Assembly (NCBI RefSeq): GCF_001419985.1
Contig: NZ_LJAL01000003.1
Span: 62,001 to 126,000, forward strand
Direction: 5' to 3'
Source of the DNA: Loktanella sp. 5RATIMAR09
GTDB lineage: Bacteria > Pseudomonadota > Alphaproteobacteria > Rhodobacterales > Rhodobacteraceae
DNA: 64,000 nucleotides
Shown piece after piece: positions 53,363 through 62,573 of the stretch (positions within the stretch are counted from its first letter, which is position 1; each line of letters starts with the position of its first letter). The notes under the pieces were generated by a model, which had not been told where the DNA came from, ran no database searches, and worked only from the letters and a program-made list of their open reading frames with translations. A program made the translations under genes and the position numbers.

Positions 53363-55825
53363 ATGGCGTTTGTTTTTCGCTGGCTTATCCGGCTTGCCAC
53401 TGCCCTGATATTTCTAGGCGTCGCCACGATTGCGCTGGTTTATTATTTCGCGTCACGGTCGCTGCCTGAATATACAGCCAACCGCGAGGTGGCAGGGATC
53501 GCGGCACCTGTGGAAATCGTCCGCGATAACGCCAATGTGCCGCATATTTTCGGTGAAACCGATAATGACGTCTATTTCGCGCTGGGATATGCCCATGCGC
53601 AGGACCGTCTGTGGCAGATGACAATGCTGCGGCGCACAGCACAAGGCCGGCTGTCCGAGTTGTTCGGTGAAAGGACACTGGGCATTGACGAGGTGCTGCG
53701 GCGCTTTGATCTTTATACAACAGCCGTGGCATCGGTGAACGCGCAAACCCCCGAAACCAACGCCGCTTTGGGGGCCTACGCGCGAGGCGTAAACGCGTGG
53801 CTGGCCGAGGTGAACAAAGGGGCGCTGGGGCGTGGCGCGCCCGAAATGTGGCTATTCAATCATGCGATCGCGCCGTGGCAGCCTGCCGATTCCATTGCGA
53901 TCCTGAAGCTGATGGCACTGGACCTGACATCGAACCTCGAGGATGAGGTCCTGCGCGCCCGCACCTCGCTTTTGCTCGAAAACGACCGCCTGCGCGATAT
54001 TCTGCCCGACGACCCCACAAACGCCACCGCCGTCCTGCCGGAATACGCAAGCCTGATCCCGGGTGTGCCCGACTACACGCCCAACATGCGGCTGGCCTAT
54101 GATCCGCTCTCGCCGCTGAAACCCGCACCACTTGCAGGGGCGTCCAATGCATGGGCGGCCAGCGCATCACGATCCGCCACAGGCTCGACGCTTCTCGCAA
54201 ACGATCCGCATCTCGGCCTGACCGCGCCCTCCATCTGGTATCTGGCACGGCTCGAGCTTGAAACAGGCGGTATCATCGGCGGCACGGTTCCCGGCATGCC
54301 GCTTGTGCTGACCGGGCGCAGCGATGTGCTCGGATGGGGCCTGACAAGCGCCTATGTCGATGATCAGGACGTGATGGTCGAAGAGGTGAACCCCGATAAC
54401 CCCGAAGAATACCGCAGTCCAACCGGCTGGGCACCGTTTCGGACACGCGACAGCATCATCAACATCAAGGATGCCCCAGCTGTCACGCTACGCCTGCGTT
54501 GGACGGCGAACGGCCCTGTGATGCCGCGGGGCCAGTATGACCTTGGCACGATCACTCCGCCGGGGCATGTGACCGCGATATCATGGACCGCGCTGTCGGA
54601 CCGCGACACCTCGATGTCCGCCGCCTTTGCCATTAACCATGCGCGCACGGTCGAAGAGGCGATCACCGCCGGTGCGGATTTTATCGCGCCAGCCATGAAC
54701 CTGACACTGGCGGATCGCAACAGGATCGCCATGAAAACGATCGGCGCCATCCCCGCTCGTGATGCAGCGCACCAAAGCCAAGGTCGCCTGCCCGCCTTTG
54801 GTTATCTGCCTGAAAATCGCTGGCAAGGGCGGTTTCCCTATGGCGACAACCCCGAATTCCTCGACCCGCCGGGCGGGATTTTGGGGAACACCAACAACAA
54901 AACCGTCGACCGGCCCTTTCCCTTCCACGTCACGCACAGATGGGGCGATACGCAGCGGATCAACCGCTGGCGACGCCTGATGCAAGCGCGCGAGGTGCAT
55001 ACCCGCGACAGTTTCATCGAAACCCAGCTTGATACGGTCAGCTTTGCCGCACGCACGCTGTCGACCCTGATGGGGGCGGATCTGTGGTTCACCGGCGATG
55101 CCGCCGCCGAAGGCACCCCCGAACGCCGCCGCCAGATCGCGCTGAACCTGCTGTCCGCATGGAACGGTGAAATGAACGAACATCTGCCGGAACCGCTGAT
55201 TTATGCGGCCTGGACCCGCGCATTCCAGCAACGCCTGATCCGCGACGAGCTGGGGCCGTTGGCCGAAGAGTTCACCCATGTCGAACCGGTGTTCATCGAG
55301 CGCGTGTTCCGCGATATCGATGGTGCCAGTGTGTGGTGTGATGTGATCCAGTCCGCGCCGGTGGAAACCTGCACCGATATCGCGCGACAATCACTGGATG
55401 ATGCGCTGGTCTGGATCACCGAGAATTATGGCGAAGCGATCGAGGCCGTGCGCTGGGGCGACGCCCATGTGGCAACCCACGACCACCCTGTGCTGGGCAA
55501 GACCCCGATCCTTGAATGGATCGTGAACATCCGCCAATCCACCAGCGGCGGCGATCACACGCTGCAACGGGCCAAGACATCGGGCATCGACCCGCATCCG
55601 TTCCACAACGTCCACGCGGCAGGCTATCGCGGTGTCTATGATTTCGCCGATCCCGACAGTTCCGTGTTCATCAACTCCACAGGGCAGTCCGGCCACCCGC
55701 TGTCACGGCACTACGACAATCTGGGCGAGCTGTGGCGGCGCGGCGAATATATCCCGATGTCGCTTGATCCCGATCTGGCGCGGGCGGCAGCGGTTGGGGT
55801 GACAGTGTTGCGGCCGGTGGAGTAG
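53363..55825 (+). CDS. Penicillin acylase family protein
   Basis: An 820-residue Ntn-hydrolase precursor. A membrane/signal segment (residues about 5-27) leads into the alpha-subunit (VEIVRDNANVPHIFGETDND, GYAHAQDRLWQMTMLRRTAQ). The autocatalytic cleavage and nucleophile site is GASNAWA with Ser261, followed by beta-subunit sequence LLANDPHLGLTAP and, further on, NTNNKTVD. Such enzymes cleave amides such as penicillins, acyl-homoserine lactones or lipoamino compounds. It starts 57 bases after livM with a GAGGA ribosome binding site. Its placement behind an amino-acid/amide importer suggests an N-acyl substrate; this is inference. Confidence 0.93.
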   Translation: MAFVFRWLIRLATALIFLGVATIALVYYFASRSLPEYTANREVAGIAAPVEIVRDNANVPHIFGETDNDVYFALGYAHAQDRLWQMTMLRRTAQGRLSELFGERTLGIDEVLRRFDLYTTAVASVNAQTPETNAALGAYARGVNAWLAEVNKGALGRGAPEMWLFNHAIAPWQPADSIAILKLMALDLTSNLEDEVLRARTSLLLENDRLRDILPDDPTNATAVLPEYASLIPGVPDYTPNMRLAYDPLSPLKPAPLAGASNAWAASASRSATGSTLLANDPHLGLTAPSIWYLARLELETGGIIGGTVPGMPLVLTGRSDVLGWGLTSAYVDDQDVMVEEVNPDNPEEYRSPTGWAPFRTRDSIINIKDAPAVTLRLRWTANGPVMPRGQYDLGTITPPGHVTAISWTALSDRDTSMSAAFAINHARTVEEAITAGADFIAPAMNLTLADRNRIAMKTIGAIPARDAAHQSQGRLPAFGYLPENRWQGRFPYGDNPEFLDPPGGILGNTNNKTVDRPFPFHVTHRWGDTQRINRWRRLMQAREVHTRDSFIETQLDTVSFAARTLSTLMGADLWFTGDAAAEGTPERRRQIALNLLSAWNGEMNEHLPEPLIYAAWTRAFQQRLIRDELGPLAEEFTHVEPVFIERVFRDIDGASVWCDVIQSAPVETCTDIARQSLDDALVWITENYGEAIEAVRWGDAHVATHDHPVLGKTPILEWIVNIRQSTSGGDHTLQRAKTSGIDPHPFHNVHAAGYRGVYDFADPDSSVFINSTGQSGHPLSRHYDNLGELWRRGEYIPMSLDPDLARAAAVGVTVLRPVE

Positions 55826-55904
55826 GATCGTGCAGAGTTGCAGTGAAAGTCGGCTTTGAGCCCAAAGTGACGGATGCTGCACCATCAATGAAGGTCCGGT
55901 TAAC
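55826..55904. other. Short spacer, possible repeat remnant
   Basis: This spacer contains a stretch (TTGCAGTGAAAGTCGGCTTT, then GAGCCCAAAGTGACGGATGC) of the kind that recurs between genes in Roseobacter-type genomes; I recognise it only by impression. It could be a boundary of inserted DNA carrying the adjacent kinase gene. Confidence 0.3.
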
Positions 55905-56408
55905 TTAGAGCTTGGTGTCAAAATGATGTATCACCATATTGAACCCTTCCTCAGGTGAAGGAGCGACGAAGTGTTTTGAAATCTGCTGAAATTGCTCTTC
56001 TGTTACCGAAAATGGATGATCACCTTGCGCATTGCGTGCATGAAGACGTGCGATACATACTTCGTCAGGGACATCTAGAACGTGAAGTTTGTGTGCAGCC
56101 TTTGTCTGTTCCAAGATGCCCCGCATCCAATCACGCGAAGCAATCGTGTTTGCTTGGAAGTCCAAAACGACCGAATTTCCCTCATTTAACAATGAGACGA
56201 CGTGTGGTCCCATGGCCTCGCGAAACTTTGACATGCACCGCATGTAGTCCGAAATCGACGACATTTCTTCAGAATAAAGAGCATTCAGCCACTCATCTTC
56301 AGCAATGACAATAGTCCCTGCCATGCGACTAAGTTGGGCAGTCAGAGTGGATTTTCCAGAAGCAATTTTCCCGCACAACAAGTGCAGAGTTGGTTTTGTC
56401 GAGGACAT
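55905..56408 (-). CDS. P-loop kinase-like ATP-binding protein
   Basis: A 167-residue AAA_33-type P-loop protein. Walker A is CGKIASGKST, and EDEWLNALY and VVLDFQANT (Walker-B-like) follow, then the lid region CIARLHARNAQGDHPFSV with arginines. Proteins of this shape phosphorylate small molecules (some are antibiotic or nucleotide kinases, some zeta-toxin-like), but the substrate cannot be named. The base composition is clearly AT-richer than the genes on either side, which hints at recent acquisition. ATG 56408 is preferred because AAGG precedes it; ATG 56447 has no ribosome binding site. Confidence 0.8.
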   Translation of the reverse strand: MSSTKPTLHLLCGKIASGKSTLTAQLSRMAGTIVIAEDEWLNALYSEEMSSISDYMRCMSKFREAMGPHVVSLLNEGNSVVLDFQANTIASRDWMRGILEQTKAAHKLHVLDVPDEVCIARLHARNAQGDHPFSVTEEQFQQISKHFVAPSPEEGFNMVIHHFDTKL

Positions 56409-56639
56409 ATGAATAACCTTGTTCAGCGCGGCGCGCGCAATTGACATTCAAATACGAGTTAGCCCGGCCCGGTTTTCAGACCGGGAAGGTAATTCGATTT
56501 TGGCCCTGACGACCAAAGTTATGAACGAAGGGTTTCATGCATCTTTAGTGACACGTGGGGTTCTTAATGTCTATCGGTGACGCAGACCTTAGCGCAGCCA
56601 TGGCGCATGCACCGTTTGTCCTGCAAAGCTGCCGTTCCC
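56409..56639. other. Spacer between the kinase and hflX
   Basis: This spacer is AT-rich next to the kinase gene and carries the hairpin CCCGGT-TTTCAG-ACCGGG (56468-56485). Close to the hflX stop are short sequences of the same repetitive style as those at 55826. No gene is convincing on either strand. It probably holds the kinase promoter and the end of the hflX transcript. Confidence 0.35.
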
Positions 56640-57914
56640 CTACAACCGCACAAACCGCTCTTTCTGCAAAGCTGTCCAGAACACCGTCACCTCATACCCC
56701 GTCTCGGTCTGCACCTCATCCGTCACGATCCCCGCATCAAAGAGCCATGCGCGTTTGCGCCCTTCGGCGAAGGTCAGCGTCAGTTTTTCCTCGCTCCGGG
56801 GGTCTTTGAGCTTGTCGGGGATCGCGGCCAGTAATCTGTCCAGCCCCTCACCGGTGATCGCAGAGATCGCATAGAGATCATCCATGCGCGCCGCCTGTGT
56901 CAGCACCGCATCGCGTGCGTCACCTTCCAGCAGGTCGGTCTTGTTCCAGACCTCGATGATCGGGGCCTCTTCGGCCACGCCAAGGCTTTGCAGAATTGCG
57001 CGTACGTCCTGTGCCTGTTCCTCGGTCTGGTCATGGCTGATGTCGCGGACGTGCACGATCAGGTCCGCGTCCAGCACCTCTTCCAATGTCGCACGGAAGG
57101 CGGCAACCAGTTCGGTCGGCAGGTCAGAGATAAAACCCACGGTGTCGGACATGATGATTTCGTCGCCAGTGGGCAAAACGATCTTGCGCATCGTGGGATC
57201 AAGGGTCGCAAAGAGCATGTCCTTTGCAAAGACTTCGGCCCCTGTCAGACGGTTGAAAAGCGTGGATTTACCGGCGTTTGTATAGCCCACCAAAGCGACA
57301 ATCGGAAAAGGCACCTTGGCGCGGGACGCGCGGTGGAGTTCGCGGGTTTTCACGACTTTCGCCAACTGCTTGCGCAGGCGGTTGAGTTGTTCGTCAATCG
57401 CACGGCGGTCCGCCTCGATCTGGGTTTCACCCGGACCACCGACAAAGCCCAGACCACCGCGTTGCCGTTCAAGGTGGGTCCAGGCGCGGACCAGACGGGT
57501 GCGCTGGTATGACAGCGCGGCCATTTCCACCTGCAACACACCCTCGGAGGTGCGCGCGCGGTCGCTGAAGATTTCCAGAATAAGGCCGGTGCGATCAAGC
57601 AGTTTGACACCCCATTCCTTTTCCAGATTGCGCTGCTGCACAGGGGTCACCGGACCGTCGATCAGCACAAGTTCGACCTCGGCGTCGTGAAACACCTCTT
57701 TCAACTCTGCGATCTTGCCTTTGCCAAACAGCTTACCGGGCTGGATTTTCGGCAGGCGTACAATCGTCCCACCAATCACGTCCAGATCGGGCAAGGCAGC
57801 GGCCAAAGCCAATCCTTCCGCCAAAGCAGGTTCGGCCGCGCGGCGGTACTGGTCGTTCTTCAATTCGGGATGCAGTACCCAAGCCCGTGTGACCGGGCGA
57901 TCATGTTCGAGCAA
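56640..57914 (-). CDS. hflX: GTPase HflX
   Basis: A 424-residue HflX GTPase. The amino-terminal HflX domain (KIQPGKLFGKGKIAELKEVF, DRTGLILEIFSDRA, GPGETQIEADRR) precedes the G domain (G1 GYTNAGKST, G3 DTVGF, G4 NKTD). HflX binds the 50S subunit and rescues stalled ribosomes under stress. No ATG fits the conserved start; TTG 57914, two bases after the hfq stop and behind GGTGAAGAG, gives MLEHDRPVTRAWVLHPEL. It is co-transcribed with hfq as in many proteobacteria. Confidence 0.94.
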   Translation of the reverse strand: MLEHDRPVTRAWVLHPELKNDQYRRAAEPALAEGLALAAALPDLDVIGGTIVRLPKIQPGKLFGKGKIAELKEVFHDAEVELVLIDGPVTPVQQRNLEKEWGVKLLDRTGLILEIFSDRARTSEGVLQVEMAALSYQRTRLVRAWTHLERQRGGLGFVGGPGETQIEADRRAIDEQLNRLRKQLAKVVKTRELHRASRAKVPFPIVALVGYTNAGKSTLFNRLTGAEVFAKDMLFATLDPTMRKIVLPTGDEIIMSDTVGFISDLPTELVAAFRATLEEVLDADLIVHVRDISHDQTEEQAQDVRAILQSLGVAEEAPIIEVWNKTDLLEGDARDAVLTQAARMDDLYAISAITGEGLDRLLAAIPDKLKDPRSEEKLTLTFAEGRKRAWLFDAGIVTDEVQTETGYEVTVFWTALQKERFVRL

Positions 57915-57916
57915 AG

Positions 57917-58150
57917 TTACTCTTCACCTTCATAAAGGCTGATCGGCTGCGCCGGCATGATCGTGGAAATCGCGCTTTTGTACACAAGCTGCGATTGACC
58001 ATCACGACGCAAGAGAACACAAAAACTATCAAACCAGGTAATCACACCCTGTAGTTTCACACCGTTCACGAGGAAAATCGTGACGGGTACTTTTGTCTTG
58101 CGCACATGATTAAGAAATGCGTCTTGCAGATTTGCTTTGTCGGCAGCCAT
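57917..58150 (-). CDS. hfq: RNA chaperone Hfq
   Basis: A 77-residue Hfq. [20 protein letters not shown] and [20 protein letters not shown] span Sm1, and [11 protein letters not shown] is the Sm2 block (H in most species, S here: YKSAIS instead of YKHAIS). It forms a hexameric ring that brings small RNAs and mRNAs together. ATG 58150 gives the standard [10 protein letters not shown] start; a TTG six bases earlier would add two residues. Confidence 0.96.
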   Translation of the reverse strand: MAADKANLQDAFLNHVRKTKVPVTIFLVNGVKLQGVITWFDSFCVLLRRDGQSQLVYKSAISTIMPAQPISLYEGEE

Positions 58151-58268
58151 CGCCAAACCCTTTTTTCTTGTTCTTGCGGCCGCGGACCGGCCCCCCAGTG
58201 TTGTCCGCCTCAGTATGTCGCGGCTGATCTGGAGTTTCCACCCCCTATTTACACATTAAAAGAGGCGC

Positions 58269-59789
58269 TTAGCGTTGCCAGATTTCCGGATTGAAGAGCG
58301 CGATGATCGCCAGCGTCTCCAACCGTCCCAGCACCATGGCAAAGGCCAGAATAACCTTGGCGGCATCGGGAATCCCCGAATAGGCAATCGGTGTTTCTGC
58401 CGCGACCGAGGCCAATGGCCCCGTGGTCGACAGCGCCGAGACCGCCAGTACCATCGAGGTCTCAAACTGTACCCCTGTCAGCGAAAGTGCCAGCATCACG
58501 CCTGCAATGCTGATTGCAAACAGCATGAAAAACACCCAGGAAATATACGCGCCCTGTTTACGAATACGCCGCGCATCCCTGCCCCCGCCACCAACAGAGG
58601 ACGGATGCAAAAGGCGCTCCTGTTCGCGTTCACCATGACGGAAGAGCGCGTAAATCCGCAAGAGTTTCACCCCGCCTGCCGTGGTCGCCACGCCGCCCCC
58701 GATCAGCGCAAGTCCGATCAGGAACAATCCCGGCGTGTTAAGGCCGGACCAGTCCGTTGCCCCCGCCCAGAAATGCGACTCAAATCCGGTTGTCGTTAAG
58801 AAAGAGGTGACCGTGAACAACCCGCCCCAGAGCGCAGATGCGACTTCCTGCACACCGGCAGCGTCCTCGCGCTCGGCGGCGCCGATAAAATGGCGCAGAA
58901 ACAAAAGCGCCGTGACCGTGCCGATCAGAACAAGTGCTGTGAGAAACTCGGGATCACGACGCAACCCGCGTTCACGTTCGCCGATCAGGCCGCGGCTGAA
59001 CGTCAGGCGGGACAGGGCAAAGATGAAGAAACAGAAGATCAACAGCTCGCCCCAGAACCGCGAGGCCGCAAAATAGAGCCCGCCAATAGGCGAAATGCCC
59101 GAGGTCGAGAGCGTCGACATGGCGTGGATCAGCGCGATATAAGGAAATTCCCCCGCAATCACGAGGCCGATCCAAAGCAGCGTCGTCAGCCCGATATAAA
59201 TCGGCGTCAGCGCCAGCGTATAGCGCACGAGCCGTTCAGACGGATCGGCGATCTGCGCAATCTGCGTAAATCCACCACTGGTGGCCCTGCCCGCGTTGCC
59301 CGTTGCGCGCACCTCAAACCCGCCAAGGTTCATGGGTGCAAAAATCGACACGGCTGTCACCCAGACCAGCAAACCGCCCAACCAGCCCACCAAACCACGC
59401 CAAAGATGCTGCGAAGGTGTCAACCGTCCCGCATTGTCATAGACGGTAGCCCCTGTCGTCGTGAAGCTTGAGACCATCTCAAACCACGCATCCAGCAGTG
59501 TCGTGTTCCCGACAGCCACATAGAACGGAATCGCGAACATGATCGGCAAAGCCGTGAAAGCCGCAAAAAGGCCGACCAACTGGCTGCGCGCCACGCTACG
59601 CGGGGCATAGCCTGCGGTGGCAAGACCGATCATCAGCGTGATGATCGAAAACAGGATGAACCCGTAAAAGAACACGCGCATGGTATCGAAATCTTCCATG
59701 ACCGCGCCATGGGCTGCCGGCACGATCATCGACGCCGCACCCAGACCCATCAGGATCACGAAAAATGGAAGCCGGACAATCCAAGCCAT
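58269..59789 (-). CDS. trkH: Trk potassium uptake membrane subunit TrkH
   Basis: A 506-residue membrane protein with about ten hydrophobic segments and four Trk pore repeats, for example SSFTTTGATVYDNAGRL, HAMSTLSTSGISPIGG, SFLTTTGFESHFW and SALSTTGPLASVA, in which the TTG/STTG or STSG triplets form the selectivity filter. It imports K+ with TrkA as the cytosolic gating ring. Its ATG shares a base with the trkA stop (TGATG). Confidence 0.94.
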   Translation of the reverse strand: MAWIVRLPFFVILMGLGAASMIVPAAHGAVMEDFDTMRVFFYGFILFSIITLMIGLATAGYAPRSVARSQLVGLFAAFTALPIMFAIPFYVAVGNTTLLDAWFEMVSSFTTTGATVYDNAGRLTPSQHLWRGLVGWLGGLLVWVTAVSIFAPMNLGGFEVRATGNAGRATSGGFTQIAQIADPSERLVRYTLALTPIYIGLTTLLWIGLVIAGEFPYIALIHAMSTLSTSGISPIGGLYFAASRFWGELLIFCFFIFALSRLTFSRGLIGERERGLRRDPEFLTALVLIGTVTALLFLRHFIGAAEREDAAGVQEVASALWGGLFTVTSFLTTTGFESHFWAGATDWSGLNTPGLFLIGLALIGGGVATTAGGVKLLRIYALFRHGEREQERLLHPSSVGGGGRDARRIRKQGAYISWVFFMLFAISIAGVMLALSLTGVQFETSMVLAVSALSTTGPLASVAAETPIAYSGIPDAAKVILAFAMVLGRLETLAIIALFNPEIWQR

Positions 59790-61165
59790 CAGAAGAAATC
59801 TATCGAGACCTGCAAGAGGCGTTCAACTTCGGGCACGTCTTCGGACATTGCGAAAATCGCAATCACGTTGCCCTCCTCAATCCGCGTCTCACCCGTAGGA
59901 CGTATGATTTTACCCTGCTGCATCACCGCGCCGATCAATGTGCCCTCGGGAAAGTCGATATCCTTTACCTTCTGGCCCGCAATTGGCGATGTTCCCAGCA
60001 CTTGCGCCTCGATGACTTCCGCCTCGGCATCCCCGATCGAGTAGACGCCGCGCACGCGGCCGTGGCGAATGTGGCGCAGGATCGAACTGACGGTCACAGC
60101 ACGGGGGTTGATATAGGCATCAATATCCAAAGGCCCCATCAGCGGCACCAAGGTTGGGTCGTTGACGAGGGAGATCGACATTTTGCAGCCCATCTCTTTG
60201 GCGCGCACAGCCGCTAGCAGGTTTGTCTTGTCATCATCCGTTACAGCCAGCACCGCGTCAGCGGATGAAATATTCGCCTCTTCCAGCAAGCCACTGTCCA
60301 GCCCGTCGCCATGCAGCACGATCGTCCGGTCCAGCGCATCCGCCGCGCGTTCGGCATTTTCGCGGTCTTTCTCGATGATTTTGACGCGCACCCGTTCCGT
60401 GCGTGCCTCCAGTGCCTGTGCAACGCCAAGCCCGACATTGCCGCCACCAATGATGACAATACGTTCCTGTTTTGATTGGGTTTTGCCAAAGATTTCCAGT
60501 GTGCGCGTCATATCTTCGGTGTCGGTAAAGATATAACATTCGTCATCGGGAAAGATCTGATCGCCGGGGGATGGCACAAAAAGCGTGCCTTCCCGCCGGA
60601 TACCCACCACGACAGCGCGGAGCGTGGAAAAAAGATCGGTCAACTGGCGCAGCGGGGTGTTGATGACAGGGCAATCGTCATCAATCATGATCCCTAAAAG
60701 TTGCGCGCGCCCTTCCAGAAAGCTCTCGGTGTCAAATGCCGCAGGTGCCGCCAAGCGTTGCAAAGCGGCCTCTGCCACTTCGCGCTCGGGTGAAATGACC
60801 ACGTCGATGGGCAGGTGATTGCGCCGGTACAGATCGGCATAGGCCGGATCAAGATAGTTCTGGGCGCGCAGACGGGCGATTTTGCGCTGCACCGAAAACA
60901 CCGAATGCGCCACCTGACAGGTGACCATATTCACCTCATCGGAATGGGTGGCAGCAATAACCATATCGGCATCTGCGGCGCCCGCACGGTCCAGCACATC
61001 AGGGTAGCTTGCAAAGCCCGCGATGCCCTGCACATCCAACGTATCGGTCGCGCGACGCACCAGTTCCGGGTTGCTGTCCACAACCGTCACATCGTTGTTT
61101 TCGCCGGAGAGATGGCGGGCAATTTGCCAGCCAACCTGACCTGCACCGCAGATGATGACTTTCAT
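59789..61165 (-). CDS. trkA: Trk potassium transporter subunit TrkA
   Basis: A 458-residue peripheral protein with two RCK modules. The first begins MKVIICGAGQVGWQIARHL with the Rossmann motif GAGQVG. The second begins IVIIGGGNVGLGVAQALEAR with GGGNVG. Each is followed by a TrkA_C-type segment. It binds NAD(H) and gates TrkH. The ATG overlaps the ntrX stop region by four bases (ATGA), so ntrX, trkA and trkH are coupled. Confidence 0.96.
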   Translation of the reverse strand: MKVIICGAGQVGWQIARHLSGENNDVTVVDSNPELVRRATDTLDVQGIAGFASYPDVLDRAGAADADMVIAATHSDEVNMVTCQVAHSVFSVQRKIARLRAQNYLDPAYADLYRRNHLPIDVVISPEREVAEAALQRLAAPAAFDTESFLEGRAQLLGIMIDDDCPVINTPLRQLTDLFSTLRAVVVGIRREGTLFVPSPGDQIFPDDECYIFTDTEDMTRTLEIFGKTQSKQERIVIIGGGNVGLGVAQALEARTERVRVKIIEKDRENAERAADALDRTIVLHGDGLDSGLLEEANISSADAVLAVTDDDKTNLLAAVRAKEMGCKMSISLVNDPTLVPLMGPLDIDAYINPRAVTVSSILRHIRHGRVRGVYSIGDAEAEVIEAQVLGTSPIAGQKVKDIDFPEGTLIGAVMQQGKIIRPTGETRIEEGNVIAIFAMSEDVPEVERLLQVSIDFF

Positions 61166-62565
61166 TCGTCCTCGCCTTCAATATAGGCCACGCGGCCGCC
61201 CGCCTTGTTTGTTGTCACAACGCCTAGCGATTTCAGCTTCCGGTGCAAGGCCGAACGCTCCATCCCGACAAAAGACGCCGTGCGGCTGATATTGCCACCA
61301 AAGCGGTTGATCTGGGTCAGCAGATATTCGCGTTCGAACAGCTCGCGCGCTTCGCGCAAAGGCAATGTGGCAAGACCACCCGCCAGCACGATCCGGCCCT
61401 CCTCGCCGCCGCCGTCTTCACTGTTCGGCAGTTCTTTGGCGCTGATATCACCAGTGTTTTCCCCTAGAATAAGAACGCGTTCCACGACGTTCTTCAACTG
61501 CCGCACGTTGCCCGGCCAAAGCATAGTCTGCAACAATGCGCGCGCGTCTTCTGCCAGTTTGCGCAACGGTAAGCCCTGCAACTTGTTGCAGGTTTCGATG
61601 AAGTGCTCGGCCAGAAGCGGAATATCCTCGCGGCGTTCCTCGAGCGACGGCACGGCAATCGGCACCACGTTCAGACGGTGGTAAAGCTCTTCGCGGAACA
61701 TGCCCGCGGCAATCGCGGCAGACAGATCGCGGTTGGTGCTGGAAATTACCCGCAGATCAACCTGCACTTTATCGTTGCCGCCGACACGCTGGAACCGCTG
61801 TTCGACCAGCACCCGCAGGATTTTTGACTGCGTTCCCAGCGGCATATCCGCAATTTCATCGAAATAGACGACACCGCCATTTGCCTCTTCCAGCAAACCC
61901 TGCTCAATGCCGCGCCCTGCGTCTTCACGCCCGAACAACACTTCCTCCATACGCTCGGGTTCGATCGAGGCCGAGTTCACCACCACAAACGGTGCAGAAG
62001 CACGGTTGGAATTGGCGTGGATATAGCGTGCGGCAATTTCCTTGCCCGCCCCCGCAGGGCCCGTCAGCATCACGCGACCATTGGATTTGGTCACCTTGTC
62101 CAGTTGCGATTTTAGCGTCCGGAAGGCCGCACTATCGCCCAGCATTTCCGCGCTTTGGCTTTCGCCGCGCCGCAGTTGCACGTTTTCGCGCCGCAGGCGC
62201 GAGGTTTCCATCGCGCGGCGGATCACGACCAATAACTGGTCTATATTGAAAGGCTTTTCGATAAAGTCGTAAGCGCCCTGCTTGATCGCGGCGACCGCAA
62301 TTTCGATATTGCCGTGGCCGGAAATAATAACGATCGGTATTTCAGGATGGTCGCGCTTGACGGCCTTGAGAATATCAATCCCGTCCATATTACTGTCTTT
62401 CAGCCAGATATCGAGGATCATCAGCGCGGGCTGCTCTGCGGCGATCTGGGCCATACATTCGTCCGAGGTTCCGGCCAGCCGCGTCGTATAGCCTTCGTCG
62501 ATCAGAATTTCGGAAATGAGTTCGCGGATATCGCGTTCATCATCCGTAATAAGAATATCGCCCAT
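61162..62565 (-). CDS. ntrX: Nitrogen assimilation response regulator NtrX
   Basis: A 467-residue NtrC-family regulator. Receiver: ILITDDERDIRELISEIL, phospho-acceptor in ILDIWLKDSNMDGIDILK, and FIEKPFNIDQLLVVIRR. AAA+ domain: Walker A GPAGAGKE, Walker B VVYFDEIADMP. A Fis-type helix-turn-helix ends the protein (NISRTASFVGMERSALHRKL). The loop that would carry GAFTGA is instead FGREDAGRGIEQGLL, so a canonical sigma-54 contact is missing, as seen in other alphaproteobacterial NtrX. It pairs with NtrY. Confidence 0.95.
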   Translation of the reverse strand: MGDILITDDERDIRELISEILIDEGYTTRLAGTSDECMAQIAAEQPALMILDIWLKDSNMDGIDILKAVKRDHPEIPIVIISGHGNIEIAVAAIKQGAYDFIEKPFNIDQLLVVIRRAMETSRLRRENVQLRRGESQSAEMLGDSAAFRTLKSQLDKVTKSNGRVMLTGPAGAGKEIAARYIHANSNRASAPFVVVNSASIEPERMEEVLFGREDAGRGIEQGLLEEANGGVVYFDEIADMPLGTQSKILRVLVEQRFQRVGGNDKVQVDLRVISSTNRDLSAAIAAGMFREELYHRLNVVPIAVPSLEERREDIPLLAEHFIETCNKLQGLPLRKLAEDARALLQTMLWPGNVRQLKNVVERVLILGENTGDISAKELPNSEDGGGEEGRIVLAGGLATLPLREARELFEREYLLTQINRFGGNISRTASFVGMERSALHRKLKSLGVVTTNKAGGRVAYIEGEDE

Positions 62566-62573
62566 AATTTACC

